Shown in pieces: positions 21,745 through 30,809 of a stretch of 64,000 nucleotides of DNA. Made by a program: the position numbers and the translations under genes. The stretch's first letter is position 1, and every line of letters starts with the position of its first letter. The stretch comes from Isochrysis galbana (lineage: Eukaryota > Haptophyta > Isochrysidales > Isochrysidaceae). The stretch is from assembly GCA_018136815.1 (NCBI GenBank), contig CM030936.1:2349131-2413130 (forward strand), given 5' to 3'. The notes below the pieces were generated by a model that was not told the origin of the DNA, did not search any database, and was given only the letters and a program-made list of their open reading frames with translations.

Positions 21745-22226
21745 GCTTCCGTCTCCATCTCTCGCCGATCGTTCCCACACTTGCCTTCATGTGGTGACGT
21801 CAACGTGATTAGTGAAGGCATGATTTCGGGTGGCCTAGACCAACATGTTGTGCTGTCTCAACCATGGCGAGAGGTATGGATGCTTCAGTCCTGGCCTATG
21901 TGATGATGACATCATCGAGGGAGGGCGTGCACCTTGGGCAACGCCTGGCCGTCGGAGGCCATGGGGTGGGTCTGCTGAACGAAGTCGGGTTGATGTTGGG
22001 TGTGCTGCCACCTGTGCAGCATCACGTGTTCGTATTTTGTCTTTGTTTCCCCTCCCACCTGGAAATGTTATGTTGCAATGTACTCAACCTACTAGCTACT
22101 AGCCCGGTCACTCACTAGGGGGGTGCGGAGGGCAAAATCGGTAATGGGCAAATGGAGGCCTAAATAAGCTTTCTATCTCTTTAGAGGCGGGGGGAAGCAC
22201 CCGCGAAGGTGCTTCGACGTGCCCCC
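21745..22226. other. Intergenic
   Basis: No gene or repeat recognised. Overlapping small ORFs at 21845-22118 lack protein-like features. Confidence 0.4.
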
Positions 22227-22445
22227 ATGGCCAGCCCCCATACGGAGAACCCAGAGGGCGCTGGGGGCCTTGGTATGCACCCTGAGGGCGAGTCTTATAC
22301 CTCGGATGACGACGTCGCGCCCGAGAATCCCGAGCCCTACCAGTTTGCGGGCGACGAGGACGAGGAGGAGGGCGTCGAGAACGTCCCCGACGAGGTGGAG
22401 GTGCAAGTGTTGGTGGGACGCGCCGAGGCGGCCCCTGACGCCTGA
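22227..22445 (+). CDS. Small acidic hypothetical protein
   Basis: Starts at an ATG in good context (CCCCCATGGC) and encodes 72 residues, very acidic from residue 25 (for example GDEDEEEGVENVPDEVEVQV). A second acidic frame (TPDGEEEEDGWPTLDS) continues 5 bp later in another frame, hinting at a frameshift or intron. No family recognised; low confidence. Confidence 0.3.
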   Translation: MASPHTENPEGAGGLGMHPEGESYTSDDDVAPENPEPYQFAGDEDEEEGVENVPDEVEVQVLVGRAEAAPDA

Positions 22446-22621
22446 CGGCGAGGAGGAGGAGGATGGATGGCCCACACTCGACAGCGGCCGCGCCCCCGCT
22501 GCCGGCCGGCCAGCCGCAGGCCATGCCCGGACAAGCGCGCGAGCGCCGCCGCGGGCGCGAAACGAGCCTAGTGGCTAGTGGGATGGGCATCCTCACAATC
22601 TACCAACAGCCAACAGGACGA

Positions 22622-22886
22622 CTAGATATCATGCTCAAACGCTTGCCCAGCCACACGGTACTTGGAATAATACCTCTCGCGAATGGCTGCTACAGTGGGC
22701 ATGGAAGTCTTCTTGTTGAAGTGGATGCGCGTCAACATCGCTTAGTTCTCGGGCATCATGTTCGGATCTCGGATCGGAAATTTGACCTGCGAGTGAGAAG
22801 ATTTGTTCCACGTTTGCCTCGTGGTGAATGTGTGAGGCGCACTGCTTGAACACGCAAAAGTGCAACGGAAACCTTTCGGCGCGCAT
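22622..22886 (-). pseudogene. hAT-type transposase C-terminus (degenerate)
   Basis: Read on the minus strand, HEANVEQIFSLAGQISDP is followed by PNMMPEN, then a TAA stop, then LTRIHFNKKTSMPTVAAIRE and RYYSKYR. This matches the hAT C-terminal dimerisation region (E-x-x-F-S-x-A-G). The frame is broken by a 7-bp tandem duplication (GATCCGA twice, near 22767-22780) and by the stop. Upstream coding sequence is unrecognisable. A middle section of what looks like the same transposase family lies at 62250-62890. Confidence 0.65.
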
Positions 22887-23474
22887 GGCCGAGCCGTATC
22901 GCGGACGTCGATGAACCCGATGCTAGTGAGCGCCTCGAAGAAGCGGGCCTCGAGCAGAGCATCGTACTTCATGGCGGCGGGACTCGAGTTTCCTGCTGCT
23001 ATGTGCCATTGTAGCGATGAGGATAGCTCCGACTCCGGTGCGATGATCCGCACTCAGGAAGTGGAAATCGCGCTACGCTGGGGAGAGCAAGCCGAGAATG
23101 ATCGGGCAAAGCGGGCGAGGACGCGTGCGGCTCGGCTGGCTGCGCGTGAGGAGCGACGCGGCAGCCGCGAGCAAGGATCGGAGAAGCGCCGGCGCTCCGC
23201 ACGCTCCTAGTGCCCCAGCGCGTTCGCTTTCGTGGTGGTGTGCGGCGGCTCCGGCGCAGCGGGAACGTAGAACGTAGCTAGCTAGCATGGCGGCGGTAGC
23301 AAGTCGGTTGTAGGTGGTTGTGTCGGCCTGGGCCTGGGCTTGCTGTAGTTGATTGAAGTCTTGCAGCTGGTGCTTTCTAGTACCCAGATTAGCGAATGGA
23401 CTGTCTTTCCCACTTCTTGAAATTGTCGATGCCATTGTGCACTTTGCGCCCGTTCCGAGATCATAAAATGTGGT
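22887..23474. other. No gene supported
   Basis: Opposing ORFs overlap here: minus 22742-23053 and plus 22860-23210, the latter with a basic Arg/Glu-rich tail. Neither matches a family. Probably decayed transposon sequence. Confidence 0.35.
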
Positions 23475-23890
23475 TTATGATCTCCGGCTGAGGCTCGTTG
23501 CCGCGCCGTGCAGTAGCCCTCTCAGGTTGGCGAGGGCGGATGTGGTGATGAGCGTGAGGGGCTGATTGGAGGCGACGGCGCCGCTGAACGAGTACTCCAT
23601 GGTGACGACGCTGCGCGCGTCGAGGGAGAGGGGCTGGTTGAAGGCGGTGGCGCCGAGGAAGATGTAGGCCATGTCGGTGACTGCGGACGTATCGGAGAGG
23701 TTGAAGGGCTGGTTGAACGAGCTCGCCTCCGCACATAATGCCCCTGATATTCACGAGAGCCGGGGACGTGATGAATTGGATGGGTTGGTTGAACGACGAC
23801 GCTCGCACGAACATCCACACCAAGGACTGGGCGCGGAGGGTGTTGAGCTCGACCGGTGCGTTGAACGCGAGTGCCTCGTGCAGGAAGTAG
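23475..23890 (-). pseudogene. DUF285 / BspA-type repeat protein fragment
   Basis: On the minus strand, FLHEALAFNAPVELNTL and MFVRASSFNQPIQF, then after a one-base frame change FLGATAFNQPLSLD and ASNQPLTLITTSALANLRGL. The recurring x-F-N-Q-P-L and M-x-x-F motif is the DUF285 (BspA-like leucine-rich) repeat of about 23-25 residues, common in protists and in Mycoplasma lipoproteins. The frame break near 23730 and the abrupt junction with unrelated DNA at 23909 show a fragment. Confidence 0.7.
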
Positions 23891-23908
23891 GCGTAGTGCG
23901 TGGCGTTT

Positions 23909-24305
23909 GGCCGCCGTCGCGTACCTCTGCATGGAATACATCATGGCGGTCGCGTACGCTGAAACGAATCCCATGGTGCAAGTGCACCGAGCAGCTGGCA
24001 AACTCTACATGGAGAACAAGAAGGCCGTCCTCGCACGCGTCACGGACCTCGGCACACAAGATCAGCCAAGCGACATCGTCGCCTGTCAGCAGAACGACAT
24101 CGACAATAGATAGCAGGATCGAGGAAGAGGGATGTGAGAAAAAGACGAATAAGATGAAAACTCAGCCCGCGTAGCTGGGGGTGTTGAGAGGGGGGGGGGG
24201 GTGATTAGCTTTGTACTCATCTTCCTAATAATATTATTAGGATGACAACAAGCACATATGGATGACAAAAAAATCACCTCGCCCTCTTTTGACGGAACGC
24301 GACTT
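23909..24305 (+). pseudogene. Duplicated 3' end of the MGQYF gene (32.4-33.1 kb)
   Basis: Matches 32694-33068 closely. It keeps the C-terminal coding part (from AVAYLCMEYIMAVAYAE) with a 6-bp deletion and a 15-bp insertion that brings a stop, then the 3' flank down to CCTCTTTTGACGGAACGCGA. The 5' half is missing and replaced by the DUF285 fragment. Confidence 0.85.
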
Positions 24306-24460
24306 AACTTTGAGCCGGCATCGAGCGCGCAGGCGGCGCTGTGGTGTTGATCCAGATATACTGGGTGGCCCACCAAGCATCATATTCACAAATGCCACCC
24401 TTGCAGCTACGCCAATCACCGCAGCCGGCCAAGTGCACCGCACCGAAATCGGCCCCGCCC

Positions 24461-24534
24461 CCGGCTTCAACGCTACCGTCCCGGTGCCGTGATACGCGCG
24501 AGTCCCCGGCTTCAACGCTACCATCCCAGTGCCA
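24461..24534. repeat. Short direct repeat
   Basis: CCGGCTTCAACGCTACC followed by RTCCCRGTGCC occurs twice about 42 bp apart. In the minus strand it reads as GTGxVALKPG twice. Confidence 0.7.
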
Positions 24535-24633
24535 AGATATGTGTCAGTGCCCAACTTTGAGCCGGCACTGGGCTTGCTGTAGTTGCTTTTTTGTTGCTTT
24601 GTTTGAGTAAGAGCAGCACCATGAAGCCAATGT

Positions 24634-24783
24634 ATGGCCACCGCTTCATTCAACAACGACACCTTCGCACTAACTTTCCTCATCCTCCTCCTAATGTGGA
24701 AAGTGAATGAAACTGTGGCGCTTTTCCAAGACGAAAATGTGCGTCTCATCCCGGAGGCGGTGGAGAAGCTCAAGAAGAGGTGA
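24634..24783 (+). CDS. 49-residue single-pass membrane protein (candidate)
   Basis: ATG at 24634 to TGA at 24783. After MATASFNNDT comes a hydrophobic helix (FALTFLILLLMW), then an amphipathic charged tail ending in EKLKKR. The layout (short polar N-terminus, one membrane span, basic C-terminus) suggests a real microprotein. A run CCCCCCACGGGGGGGGGG follows the stop and could form a hairpin. No homolog recognised. Confidence 0.4.
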   Translation: MATASFNNDTFALTFLILLLMWKVNETVALFQDENVRLIPEAVEKLKKR

Positions 24784-25549
24784 ACCCCCCCACGGGGGGG
24801 GGGTAAGTTGCCAAGTGCAAGTGCAGAACTTATACCACCTACACGGGGGTAGTTGCTGAAAAAATAACCAAATTGAGGTTGCACCCTCTGGCCTGAGGTC
24901 GAGGCATACCTCCATCCCCGAGTAATCCCCCCGCGAAAGCAAAAACACGACGAGCGAAAGACAACTCGCCAACGCCGAGACACCCACGCTACAACATAAA
25001 AGAAACAGGAGGAAGACGGGAAAATTCCACTAGGGGCCGGTCCACCCCACCCAACCTAGCCCCCCCCCGCAACCTGCAACCTGGGCCTTTAAGTAGAGCA
25101 CGAGGGGAGTTGCCGCAAGGCGGGAAGTGAGGGAGAGGAAGGGAAATGGGCGTGGCTACAGTAGTTAACCCCATGGCCACGCGCGAGGCGAGAGTATTAA
25201 AAGGTTTTTTTGTCCGCCCACCCCCTATCTCAACGGACAACTACAAAATTGCGCCTCTCCTCAGCCATCGTAACCGTAACCAAGTATAGTTTTTGTTGAC
25301 ATTAAGTACGAACATATCATATCAAACTAGCAAGCTGAACCACTTTTAATTGAGGATGCGAAAGCACGATTTTCCACAGCGAGCAAGACAACAACCAGAA
25401 AGATGAGTTGCGAGCCTCGTGCCGACTGCACATGCGCCGCGTAAGCCTAACTTCAAGTTTTGTAAGATATCAGAAGCTCCACAGCGAACTTAGCGAAGAC
25501 GACGGGTATGTGGGCGCTGAAAGCCAGAGGAGGGCTGGTTCTCAGCGCG
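24784..25549. other. Intergenic with dispersed repeat
   Basis: Contains the E3 repeat (25021-25212) and otherwise only AT-richer unassigned DNA down to the GTPase stop codon. Confidence 0.45.
25021..25212 (+). repeat. Dispersed repeat E3, plus-strand copy
   Basis: About 190 bp aligning with the reverse complement of 54712-54905: CTAGGGGCCGGT near the start, AAGTAGAGCACGAGGGGAG, GAAGGGAAATGGGCGTGGCT, and the tail GAGAGTATTAAAAGGTTTTTTT. The tail alone recurs at 39255-39285 and 63698-63725, suggesting a retroposon 3' end. Confidence 0.8.
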
Positions 25550-26563
25550 TCAAGATGTTGGCAGACCCAAGTGCTTCGTGAGGGCATCGACGTACTCTTC
25601 CTTTTCGACGAGGCCCGCGACGTCGATGCCTACATCTTCAGCTATGTTCAGCAGCTGCCGGATCTTCATGCTTTGGAGGTCCGATACCTTGTACCTCGCC
25701 GCCGCATCATTTCTCTTGATGGGAGGAAAGAACCACCGACGATTATGCTTGCGCAGCTCGAGTACAATTGGCTCGAGAACATCCGCGGTATAACCAACAC
25801 TATCGTCATAAGGTCGCAGACATGTGACAAATGTTCTCAAGTTGAGGCTCTTGATGATTTCATTCTTGAAGGTTCCTTTCGCGCTACCGATTGAGCTTTC
25901 GTCTAGATGATTGCAGTGAGTAAGTGCTATCACGACGCCGGTGCGCTTCTGCAGGCGCTTCAGGAGCTGATGAAGCTGACGAGCGAGCGGTCCCATGCGG
26001 TCGACTTTGATTACGAGGATGATGCTGTGCATGATGGGACCATTGGCCGAGAACTCAGCACGTATGGTATTCGCAATGCCTCCGGCGTCGTTGTGGTGGT
26101 CCATGAATCCACGTGTGTCATAGAAGCGAGTAAGCATAGCCATTGGGCGGACAACCTGTGGCCTCGCGGGATTGGGGGCTGCCCAGATTCGCATCGTGAC
26201 GTTGACCTCGGTAGTCTCCATCGTGACAGCGCCAAGGCTGCCCCCGGCCTCCTGCAATCGACCCGATGCCGCAACATCGTCGTACGCCTTGATGAACGAG
26301 TTGATCAGTGAGCTCTTGCCAGCTCCGGTCTGCCCTATCACAAGCACACCGCGCTCATACACATCTAGGTTGTTGAAGTGATCCAGAACTCCGGAGGACG
26401 CTTGGGAGTAAGTGGGAATAAAGTAGTCTAAGCAGGTGTAGAAGAACATCTGGGAGGCTAGAGCGAACGCAGTGTTAGCGAATCGATCATCTGTACGAGC
26501 AAAGAATGCAACAACTATGGTAATCCCTATTGAGTCACGTATGCGATCCCAGAACCACGACAT
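25550..26563 (-). CDS. Membrane-associated GIMAP/AIG1-like P-loop GTPase with C-terminal SAP-like domain
   Basis: 337 aa. The N-terminus has two hydrophobic stretches (residues about 8-22 and 34-50). G1 is GQTGAGKSSLIN, the switch I Thr is probably in METTEV, G3 is YDTRG, and G4 is the unusual LTHCNHLD instead of [TN]KxD. This order fits AIG1/GIMAP or septin-like GTPases that act at membranes. The C-terminus (DLQSMKIRQLLNIAEDVGID followed by AGLVEKEEYVDALTKHL) resembles the SAP-like motif found in some ubiquitin-ligase-type proteins. Start: the ATG at 26563 is the first Met of the frame. A 200-bp CT-rich tract (26815-27015) lies upstream. Animal and plant GIMAPs do not usually carry the C-terminal motif. 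Confidence 0.7.
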   Translation of the reverse strand: MSWFWDRIRDSIGITIVVAFFARTDDRFANTAFALASQMFFYTCLDYFIPTYSQASSGVLDHFNNLDVYERGVLVIGQTGAGKSSLINSFIKAYDDVAASGRLQEAGGSLGAVTMETTEVNVTMRIWAAPNPARPQVVRPMAMLTRFYDTRGFMDHHNDAGGIANTIRAEFSANGPIMHSIILVIKVDRMGPLARQLHQLLKRLQKRTGVVIALTHCNHLDESSIGSAKGTFKNEIIKSLNLRTFVTCLRPYDDSVGYTADVLEPIVLELRKHNRRWFFPPIKRNDAAARYKVSDLQSMKIRQLLNIAEDVGIDVAGLVEKEEYVDALTKHLGLPTS

Positions 26564-28126
26564 AATCCTGCGACAGGGCAATGGCCAGAACGAAAGAGCA
26601 GCTAGTCAAGCAGAGCGTAGAACGAAAGAGCAGCACGTAAAACGCAACGGGCGGCAAGTCAAGCTTGACGCGACACCCGGGCTGTGCCATCTTACCTCCG
26701 TTCGGCGTGACAGCAGACGGCAGTGCGAGTCCCGCGCAGCGAGCGCTGCAACTGGGAGTAGCAAAGTTTTGGAGAAATCTAAGGAATACACACGCTTCCG
26801 CTCTCCCAGGAGTACAGCTCTCTTCCTCCCTCTCTCTCGTCTCCCCCCCCCCAACGACCCCCCACCCCCTCTTCTTCCTCCCCTCCCCTCTCCCTCTCCC
26901 GCCTTCTCCCTCTTTCTCTCTCTCTCTCCCCCCCCTCTCCCTCTCACTGCCCCCCCCCCCTCTCACCTCCCCTTTCTCCCCTTCCCCCCGCTTCCCCCTC
27001 TCTCCCCCTCTCCTGTTGCCTGGACAAGTCTGTCACATGCCTGCGTCATTTCGCGGAGAGCGCGCGCACCGGTCCTCGCCCTGTCCTCTCGCGCCGTTCC
27101 CCTTTCCCTTTTGCGCCCTAACGCCTGCGCGGGTGGCGGGGAATGAAAGAACAGGGAAGGAGGACGTGGTTCGGGAGGGAGGAGGGCGTTGAGAATTGTA
27201 GTCTTGCCCCGTCTCGCTGGGGAGGTCTGTCGCCTGTCTTCCTCTACACTTAGAGTGTGTGCCTAGAGAGAGAATGTGCGCTGTGCTCTCAGCCTAGCTG
27301 AGAAACGCCAATGCGAGTAAGCACATGTAATTAATGTGCCGAGCTGCATACTCTAGCGCACTCGGCGCCCAATCGTAGGGCGGTCAAACAGTGGCTTTTT
27401 AAGTATTAGTAAGAGTTGGGCTGCATTTTTTTGACCGTGGCGCGATGCCCAATATAAAAAACCTCAGGGGGGGGGCCACCCGCCGCCACGAAAATCTTCG
27501 CCAAGAAAAGTTGCGATCCGCGATCCGCCCCCCCTCTCTCCCCCTCCGTCACGCACGCTCATGCTCTACCCGTAAAGAATTTTCGGCAGGGGTTGTGCGA
27601 AAACGTTCACGCACCCATTTGGTCCACTTACAGCTGCTGAGACTAGGTGTTCACATGATTTTCTGAGGAGGGGTGTTCACGAACTGTTCATATCCGGAAG
27701 TTGGTGTTCACATGTGTTCAAGTGTTCATATGGTGTGGTTTCCTACCGATATGCAAAAAAAAAGAAGTTGAGGCCCAGGACGCACACAAGGTGCGCCCCG
27801 GAGTTCGAACTCCTCAACTTGCAGCCCACGACGGGACTGCTGCGCACTAAGCTAGGCCTAGTTCGCCGATGCTCACACTGCTCAGAAGTAATACAGATAC
27901 AGAATATCTTTGCATGTCTGCATGCTGTGTGTATTTGTAGCCATTCTCTATCTAGCGCAAACGCATGCGTTCGCGGAGCAAGTCGCGACGGTATACCGTA
28001 TTGTGAGTAAAATCAACTTTTTATGAGGGTCCTTTCCCCTAGCCGCGGCCCCCCTCTCTCCGAAAAGCAGAAGGCGGGGGGGGGGGGGGGGGCGAGGAAC
28101 GTGGGTGGGGGAGCGGCGAGCGAGCG
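26564..28126. other. Intergenic: CT tract, word cluster, Pol III-like unit
   Basis: 26815-27015 is a pyrimidine-rich tract. 27600-27735 has six TGTTCA words within 80 bp. 27757-27870 looks tRNA-like on the minus strand. 28076-28092 is a G run just before the next gene. No protein-coding gene seen. Confidence 0.45.
27757..27870 (-). ncRNA. tRNA-like Pol III unit (SINE or tRNA relict)
   Basis: On the minus strand an A-box-like TAGCTTAGTGCGCAG is followed about 35 nt later by a B-box-like GGAGTTCGAACTCC and, about 50 nt on, a run of nine T (27757-27765 as A on plus), a Pol III terminator. A five-pair anticodon-like stem (AGTCC/GGGCT) with a seven-base loop exists, but position 33 is not T and the acceptor arm does not pair, so it is not a normal tRNA. 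Confidence 0.45.
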
Positions 28127-28870
28127 ATGGACCCCTCCTCCAACGAGTACACCTGGGACTTTTGCGGGGGGGAGGACGGCAGCAGATTGGCCGCGCGCCG
28201 CGGCCCTCAGCGAGCCAGTGCCGGCGATGCCGTCGTGCACGAGATCATGGGCCGCGGCACGCTGCGTCGCGTCGAGGGTGGCAACATCCACTTCACGGTC
28301 GAGAGCACGGGCGATGAGCAGCAAACGTCGAGCGGCCATGTATACGTCGAGGGCGCTAGCGCTAGCCCAGTGCTGGAGCGGCCGGCACGGCAACCGCGCG
28401 GGAGGGCTGCACGCGGGAATGCGCAAGATGCGATCAATCGCATGTTCGGCTTGCGGCAAGCGAACGACCAGACCTTGCAGTCGTTGCAAGCGTCAAAGCG
28501 CGCTCGCATAGGCAGGGCGGCAGGAAAGGCCTCCATGCACCTCCGTCGAAGAGCCCGGCGCGAAGCTCGAGTGCAACGTCAGCGTCGAGCTCGCTGGGGT
28601 CGTCGAGTCAGCCGTCGCAGTCCGAAGGCCCCCAGTCCCAATCAGACAGCGACGATGGAACCAGGTCTCCTTCTTTTGGTTTCCAGATCGGTGCTGAGCA
28701 CGCATCGGATCACGACTCGGATGTGGCGCCAGTCAGCGTGCACAAGCGTGCAGCGAGGGGCTCTGTCGACAAGACAACCGAGGGGTTGAAGCTGTTCCGC
28801 GAGTCCTGGGACCGCACGGGCGGAGACTGGGTCGGGGTAGAGAGAGGCATGCCGCTCCCACTGGCGACCG
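28127..28870 (+). CDS. Hypothetical protein with a frame change
   Basis: ATG at 28127 opens a frame starting MDPSSNEYTWDFCGGEDGS with a basic central part (KRARIGRAAG). Near 28500-28545 the protein-like reading moves to another frame, a Ser-rich acidic stretch (SQPSQSEGPQSQSDSDDG) and then GLKLFRESWDRTGGDWVGVE, ending where the Y repeat begins at 28877. No splice pair explains the shift, so either an indel has broken the gene or it frameshifts. No family recognised. It lies just upstream of the capsid-associated cassette and may belong to it. Confidence 0.4.
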
Positions 28871-28876
28871 TCGTCA

Positions 28877-28918
28877 GGTGTCGTTCCGTCAATTGTGGGA
28901 CATCAGTCGATTTGAGCG
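28877..28918 (+). repeat. Y repeat, copy B (about 42 bp)
   Basis: GGTGTCGTTCCGTCAATTGT continues with GGGACATCAGTCGA, then diverges from the other copies. It sits 35 bp upstream of the start codon at 28953. Confidence 0.75.
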
Positions 28919-28952
28919 AGCACAAAGTAAAACGCTGCACACGAAAAAAAAA

Positions 28953-29504
28953 ATGGACGATCTCAAGATGGAACAGCTGGCTCGTGCGAGGGAGCTCGCA
29001 AGGGCTGCCAAAGAGCGCATCAAGCAGATGACTCCGGAGGAGAGAGCTGATTATGAACTACGGCGACAAGCTGACGCACAGCGGAGGGCTCAGCGGAAAG
29101 CTGCGATCCAGAAGCGTAAGGAGGCCGGCGCCAAGAATCCCTACAAGGAGCCTTGTGAGGAAGGGTCGTCACACACATCGCCACCTCCGGAAGAGGAGGT
29201 CGAGGAAGCTGAGGCACCCGACCCTCCCCCTCCCATTGCTCCTGACCCCATTGTCCCCACCGCCGACCCCGACCCCACGACTCCGAAGCCTCGGAGGAAG
29301 CGGGTTCGACGCATCATTGTCGAGTCGAGCGACTCGGCGAGTTCGAGTGGTGAGGACGAGATTGTTATGCGCCGTGCGAGCCGCAGCAAGTCGCTCGCGA
29401 AGCCACGTGAGCAGAAGCTTGCTGGCGTCGACCACAATAGGCAGCAGAGTGGTAATGAGAACATTGGCCATTACTGGCAGATGCGTGCTCTCGGTCTTAT
29501 CTGA
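28953..29504 (+). CDS. Basic/acidic coiled-coil protein next to the capsid gene
   Basis: 183 aa. Residues about 1-60 form a charged helix (LARARELARAAKERIKQMTP, EERADYELRRQADAQRRAQR). A Pro/Asp/Glu-rich linker follows, then a basic patch KPRRKRVRRIIVESSDSASS that could be a nuclear localisation signal. The start at 28953 follows an A-run (AAAAAAAATGG). It is convergent with the capsid gene and separated from it by only 54 AT-rich bases, which suggests a compact viral cassette. No family recognised. Confidence 0.6.
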   Translation: MDDLKMEQLARARELARAAKERIKQMTPEERADYELRRQADAQRRAQRKAAIQKRKEAGAKNPYKEPCEEGSSHTSPPPEEEVEEAEAPDPPPPIAPDPIVPTADPDPTTPKPRRKRVRRIIVESSDSASSSGEDEIVMRRASRSKSLAKPREQKLAGVDHNRQQSGNENIGHYWQMRALGLI

Positions 29505-29558
29505 GATGTTTGGAAAAAAATATTGAAAATGTGACCTCTTTTTTTTTTATGAGATTTT
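29505..29558. terminator. AT-rich convergent 3' ends
   Basis: 54 bp between two convergent stop codons, holding AAAAAAATATTGAAAA and a run of ten T followed by ATGAGATTTTTT. Much more AT-rich than the surrounding genome; suited to transcript ends on both strands. Confidence 0.5.
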
Positions 29559-30809
29559 TTAAGGGATGAACATCACCTCGCGCCCAGGCATGACCCTGAG
29601 CTCAGCAGTGCTTTCAGTGATTACAATGTTCCGATAACCTCCCGGAGTTTGTGTCAAGCGCAAGTTTCCGCTAAGAGAGACGCCTCGACTGTCGAGCCCA
29701 GACGAGTTTCTCATGTCCTCTTTTGGGGCGCACAATCGGAGGCAGCTCAGGTAGTATGCATCTCTCCATGAGCTGAAACTCGTTGGCAGTCTGATTACGT
29801 CCCGAGGGTCATTAGGTGGAATACTGTTCATCGTTTGTTGGAAGAGCTCATATTGATCCGCAGGTCGCTGCGGCATCTGAACACCGGCTAGATCGATTTG
29901 GAATGTAGACCCTGAATGAAATAAGGATCTCAGCGCCTGTGGATAAGAGCCATAGTACAACAATGTTCTATATATCTGATAAGTAGGTCCATTCACATTA
30001 GGATCGTTTGTACTCATGTGCCATATCCGATCAATTGACCGTGACATAACATCGAACCGCACGTTGTCTTCGTCCGTACCGGCAGAAAACACGTGATACA
30101 TCTTAAAGTTGATCGGTAGGTGTCCACGTGAGCCGATGATCGACTCCTGCAAACGGTCATACTCGCTACCAACGCCTATCAACTCAACCACTGCATGAGG
30201 GTTTCGTACGACGAAATTAGACAATGTGTATGGTGCGGCAGCGGCCGCTCGTGTTCCGTCAGCTATTTCAGCTGCCGTCATAACGACCCTTGCCTTTGTA
30301 AGCTCAAATCGGACAGTGACTGGCGGTAGAAGGCTCATATCGACGACTCCAGCGTTTAGAAATCCGTCAAAACGACGCAGACATACACGTGTCTCTGTTT
30401 CTGCCTCGGGGACCAACTTACCTTGCTCCGGGTCCATTCCAGGATGCATAAACGGTTTGGATAGAGCATCACCGCTAACGCCGCTCAGCATGTCTCGCTT
30501 GTTCTTGAAATTTCCCAGATACCCTCCACCGCCATCGAGCCTCACACCACCGCATAGGACCTCGACGTTCTCGATCATCGTTTCGCCTAGCGGAATTCGC
30601 TGCACGACTGTACCATCGGTGAGCGTTCCCTCGAGATCGACATCCATATGAAGGGCAAAGCTCGGGAGATTGACTAGCGATTCTGAAGGTAGCTCGAACT
30701 CAATGAAGCCGCCGGGCCTCACATCTCCGCGACCTGCTAGAGGCTCCAGAGTGGTTTGGACGGTGGTGAAGTTGTTGAGCTTTGAGCCGAGCGCGTGGAG
30801 CGTATCCAT
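29559..30809 (-). CDS. Double-jelly-roll major capsid protein, Polinton-like virus type
   Basis: 416 aa. In the double-jelly-roll capsid lineage of Polinton-like viruses and virophages, the protein forms trimeric hexon-like capsomers. Landmarks seen: a beta-rich N-terminal half with FIEFELPSESLVNLP and NVEVLCGGVRLD; a middle part with HLPINFKMYHVFSAG and SRSIDRIWH; and a C-terminal half ending SSGLDSRGVSLSGNLRL and VITESTAELRVMPGREVMFIP, the typical closing strand. Length is within the family's usual 400-600 aa. The frame is intact from ATG at 30809. The upstream 90 bp are AT-rich (TTTTTTTGC, CTATCTATAG), unlike host promoters here. No ATPase, penton, protease or polymerase gene is visible nearby, so this is a partial provirus or a domesticated gene. 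Confidence 0.7.
   Translation of the reverse strand: MDTLHALGSKLNNFTTVQTTLEPLAGRGDVRPGGFIEFELPSESLVNLPSFALHMDVDLEGTLTDGTVVQRIPLGETMIENVEVLCGGVRLDGGGGYLGNFKNKRDMLSGVSGDALSKPFMHPGMDPEQGKLVPEAETETRVCLRRFDGFLNAGVVDMSLLPPVTVRFELTKARVVMTAAEIADGTRAAAAAPYTLSNFVVRNPHAVVELIGVGSEYDRLQESIIGSRGHLPINFKMYHVFSAGTDEDNVRFDVMSRSIDRIWHMSTNDPNVNGPTYQIYRTLLYYGSYPQALRSLFHSGSTFQIDLAGVQMPQRPADQYELFQQTMNSIPPNDPRDVIRLPTSFSSWRDAYYLSCLRLCAPKEDMRNSSGLDSRGVSLSGNLRLTQTPGGYRNIVITESTAELRVMPGREVMFIP

Noticed and set aside
22860..23210. Plus-strand basic ORF (Arg/Glu-rich tail)
   Set aside because: It overlaps an opposing ORF, begins beside the transposase remnant and has no family likeness.
24237..24983. Minus-strand 248-aa ORF as a gene
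   Set aside because: It spans the duplicated gene tail, a direct repeat and the plus-strand microprotein; composition is not protein-like and no motif was seen.
27757..27870. Functional tRNA gene
   Set aside because: The acceptor stem does not pair and the base before the anticodon is not T, so only a tRNA-like unit is reported.
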